Shown in pieces: positions 63,475-64,000 of a stretch of DNA of 64,000 nt. The stretch comes from PoT sp049331405 (GTDB lineage: Bacteria > Planctomycetota > Planctomycetia > Isosphaerales > Isosphaeraceae): the NCBI RefSeq assembly GCF_049331405.1, contig NZ_CP186274.1, forward strand, positions 4,278,001-4,342,000. Reading direction: 5' to 3'. Positions within the stretch are counted from its first letter, which is position 1, and every line of letters begins with the position of its first letter. The notes beneath the pieces were generated by a model that was not told where the DNA came from, searched no databases, and was given only the letters and a program-made list of their open reading frames with translations. Both the position numbers and the translations under genes were made by a program.

Positions 63475-64000
63475 TCACTTCGAGGACGAGCCGCGCTTCA
63501 GGGACTCGACCTGCTTGACGACGTCCGGGGAGGCCGCGGCCGGGGCCGACATCCTCGCCGAACGCGTGGGCGGCGGGGTCGGGCTCTGGGACTTGCCCGA
63601 CTCCGGAAGGGTGCCCGCGGGGTTGCTCATGAGCTGGACGTCGGAGTCGGCCAGGGCGTCGTGCTGCTCGTTCTCGTTGGCGAGCTTCGTGTGGCCGGTC
63701 AGCTTGTTGTCGATGGCCGAGGCCTTCATCAGGTCGACCATGTAGCTGTTCATGGCCTCCTTGAGCTTGACCTCATAGATCATGTCATATGTGCTCTTGC
63801 GAACACGTTCATCCTTCGCGTCGACCTTCTGGGCCGGGATGATGCCTTCGCGACGGAGGATGATCCAGGTCGACTCGGCCACCTGGATGGGGCCGGTGAA
63901 GTCGCCGTCCTTCGGCTTGTGGCTGACGTCCTTATCGCTCGGGTCGCCGTCGACCAGCTCGCGGAAGGCCGCTTCGGATACGGTCCTGGGATAGGCATGA
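63475..64000 (-). CDS. probable PpiC-type peptidyl-prolyl isomerase, C-terminal part (runs off the window)
   Basis: About 174 C-terminal residues are visible. Near the window edge, VSEAAFRELVDGDPSDKDVS, then HKPKDGDFTGPIQV and ESTWIILRREGIIPAQKVDA, resemble the second half of a parvulin/PpiC domain, in which GDF/LG-P-V-x-S-x-G-W-hIh-R-hE is typical. A helical region (YDMIYEVKLKEAMNSYMVDL) follows, as in SurA-like chaperones, and then a Ser/Pro-rich tail. SurA-type proteins escort outer-membrane proteins to BamA, encoded nearby. The isomerase assignment is moderate because only a part is visible. Confidence 0.6.
   Translation of the reverse strand, partial: HAYPRTVSEAAFRELVDGDPSDKDVSHKPKDGDFTGPIQVAESTWIILRREGIIPAQKVDAKDERVRKSTYDMIYEVKLKEAMNSYMVDLMKASAIDNKLTGHTKLANENEQHDALADSDVQLMSNPAGTLPESGKSQSPTPPPTRSARMSAPAAASPDVVKQVESLKRGSSSK

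Overview
The window looks like the chromosome of a planctomycete, most likely in or near the Isosphaeraceae. The evidence is high GC content, several DUF1559 proteins with a prepilin-type N-terminus, a PEP-CTERM protein, many secreted or membrane-anchored proteins of unknown function, and a Tad pilus locus whose gene set is typical of the phylum. This placement comes from gene content only; no rRNA gene is present.

Region 1 (1-18.3 kb) is ordinary chromosome. It holds rsfS-argS (partial), a proline-rich membrane-anchored protein, a secreted double-CAP protein, two paralogous helical proteins (one with TPRs), and a hom / apgM-like / ask cluster for aspartate-family amino acids. The apgM-like gene probably supplies homoserine kinase. 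After that come a TolC-like protein, a PEP-CTERM protein, a HAD phosphatase, a broken DUF1559 gene, a DUF1289 fusion and an intact DUF1559 gene.

Region 2 (18.38-30.56 kb) reads as an old, decaying integrative element. An intact tRNA-Arg(TCG) gene sits at 30.5 kb. A 53-bp copy of its 3' half (48 of 53 identical) lies at 18.4 kb in the same orientation. A tyrosine recombinase pseudogene lies just inside the tRNA end. The cargo is a TetR-controlled ABC/HlyD export operon of DevBCA type (the ATPase carries a one-base frameshift), two small membrane proteins, a DUF1559 protein, a histidine kinase/response regulator pair, a transposase remnant and several broken ORFs.

Region 3 (30.8-47.1 kb) is a complete Tad (Flp) pilus locus in three blocks. 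rcpA/cpaC, an OmpA-like gene and tadD run rightward (30.9-34.6). A long leftward operon (43.7-34.7) runs flp, a small membrane gene, cpaA, cpaB, cpaE, a terpene-cyclase-fold gene, a DUF362 gene, cpaF, tadB, tadC. Two tadE-like genes and a tadG-like gene run rightward (44.8-47.1). The cyclase-fold and DUF362 genes sit inside the pilus operon and overlap their neighbours at start and stop codons, which suggests an uncharacterised pilus-associated function.

Region 4 (47.1-64.0 kb) contains a STAS-metallophosphoesterase fusion, topoisomerase IB, a GT39 glycosyltransferase, remnants of a DUF1559 gene and an IS1595-type transposase, a pair of small paralogous unknown proteins, a single-domain response regulator, a retropepsin-PDZ protein, BamA with a long proline-rich insert, adenine phosphoribosyltransferase, a lipoprotein, and the C-terminal part of a probable PpiC-type isomerase. 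Perfect inverted repeats that probably act as terminators close many of the transcription units.
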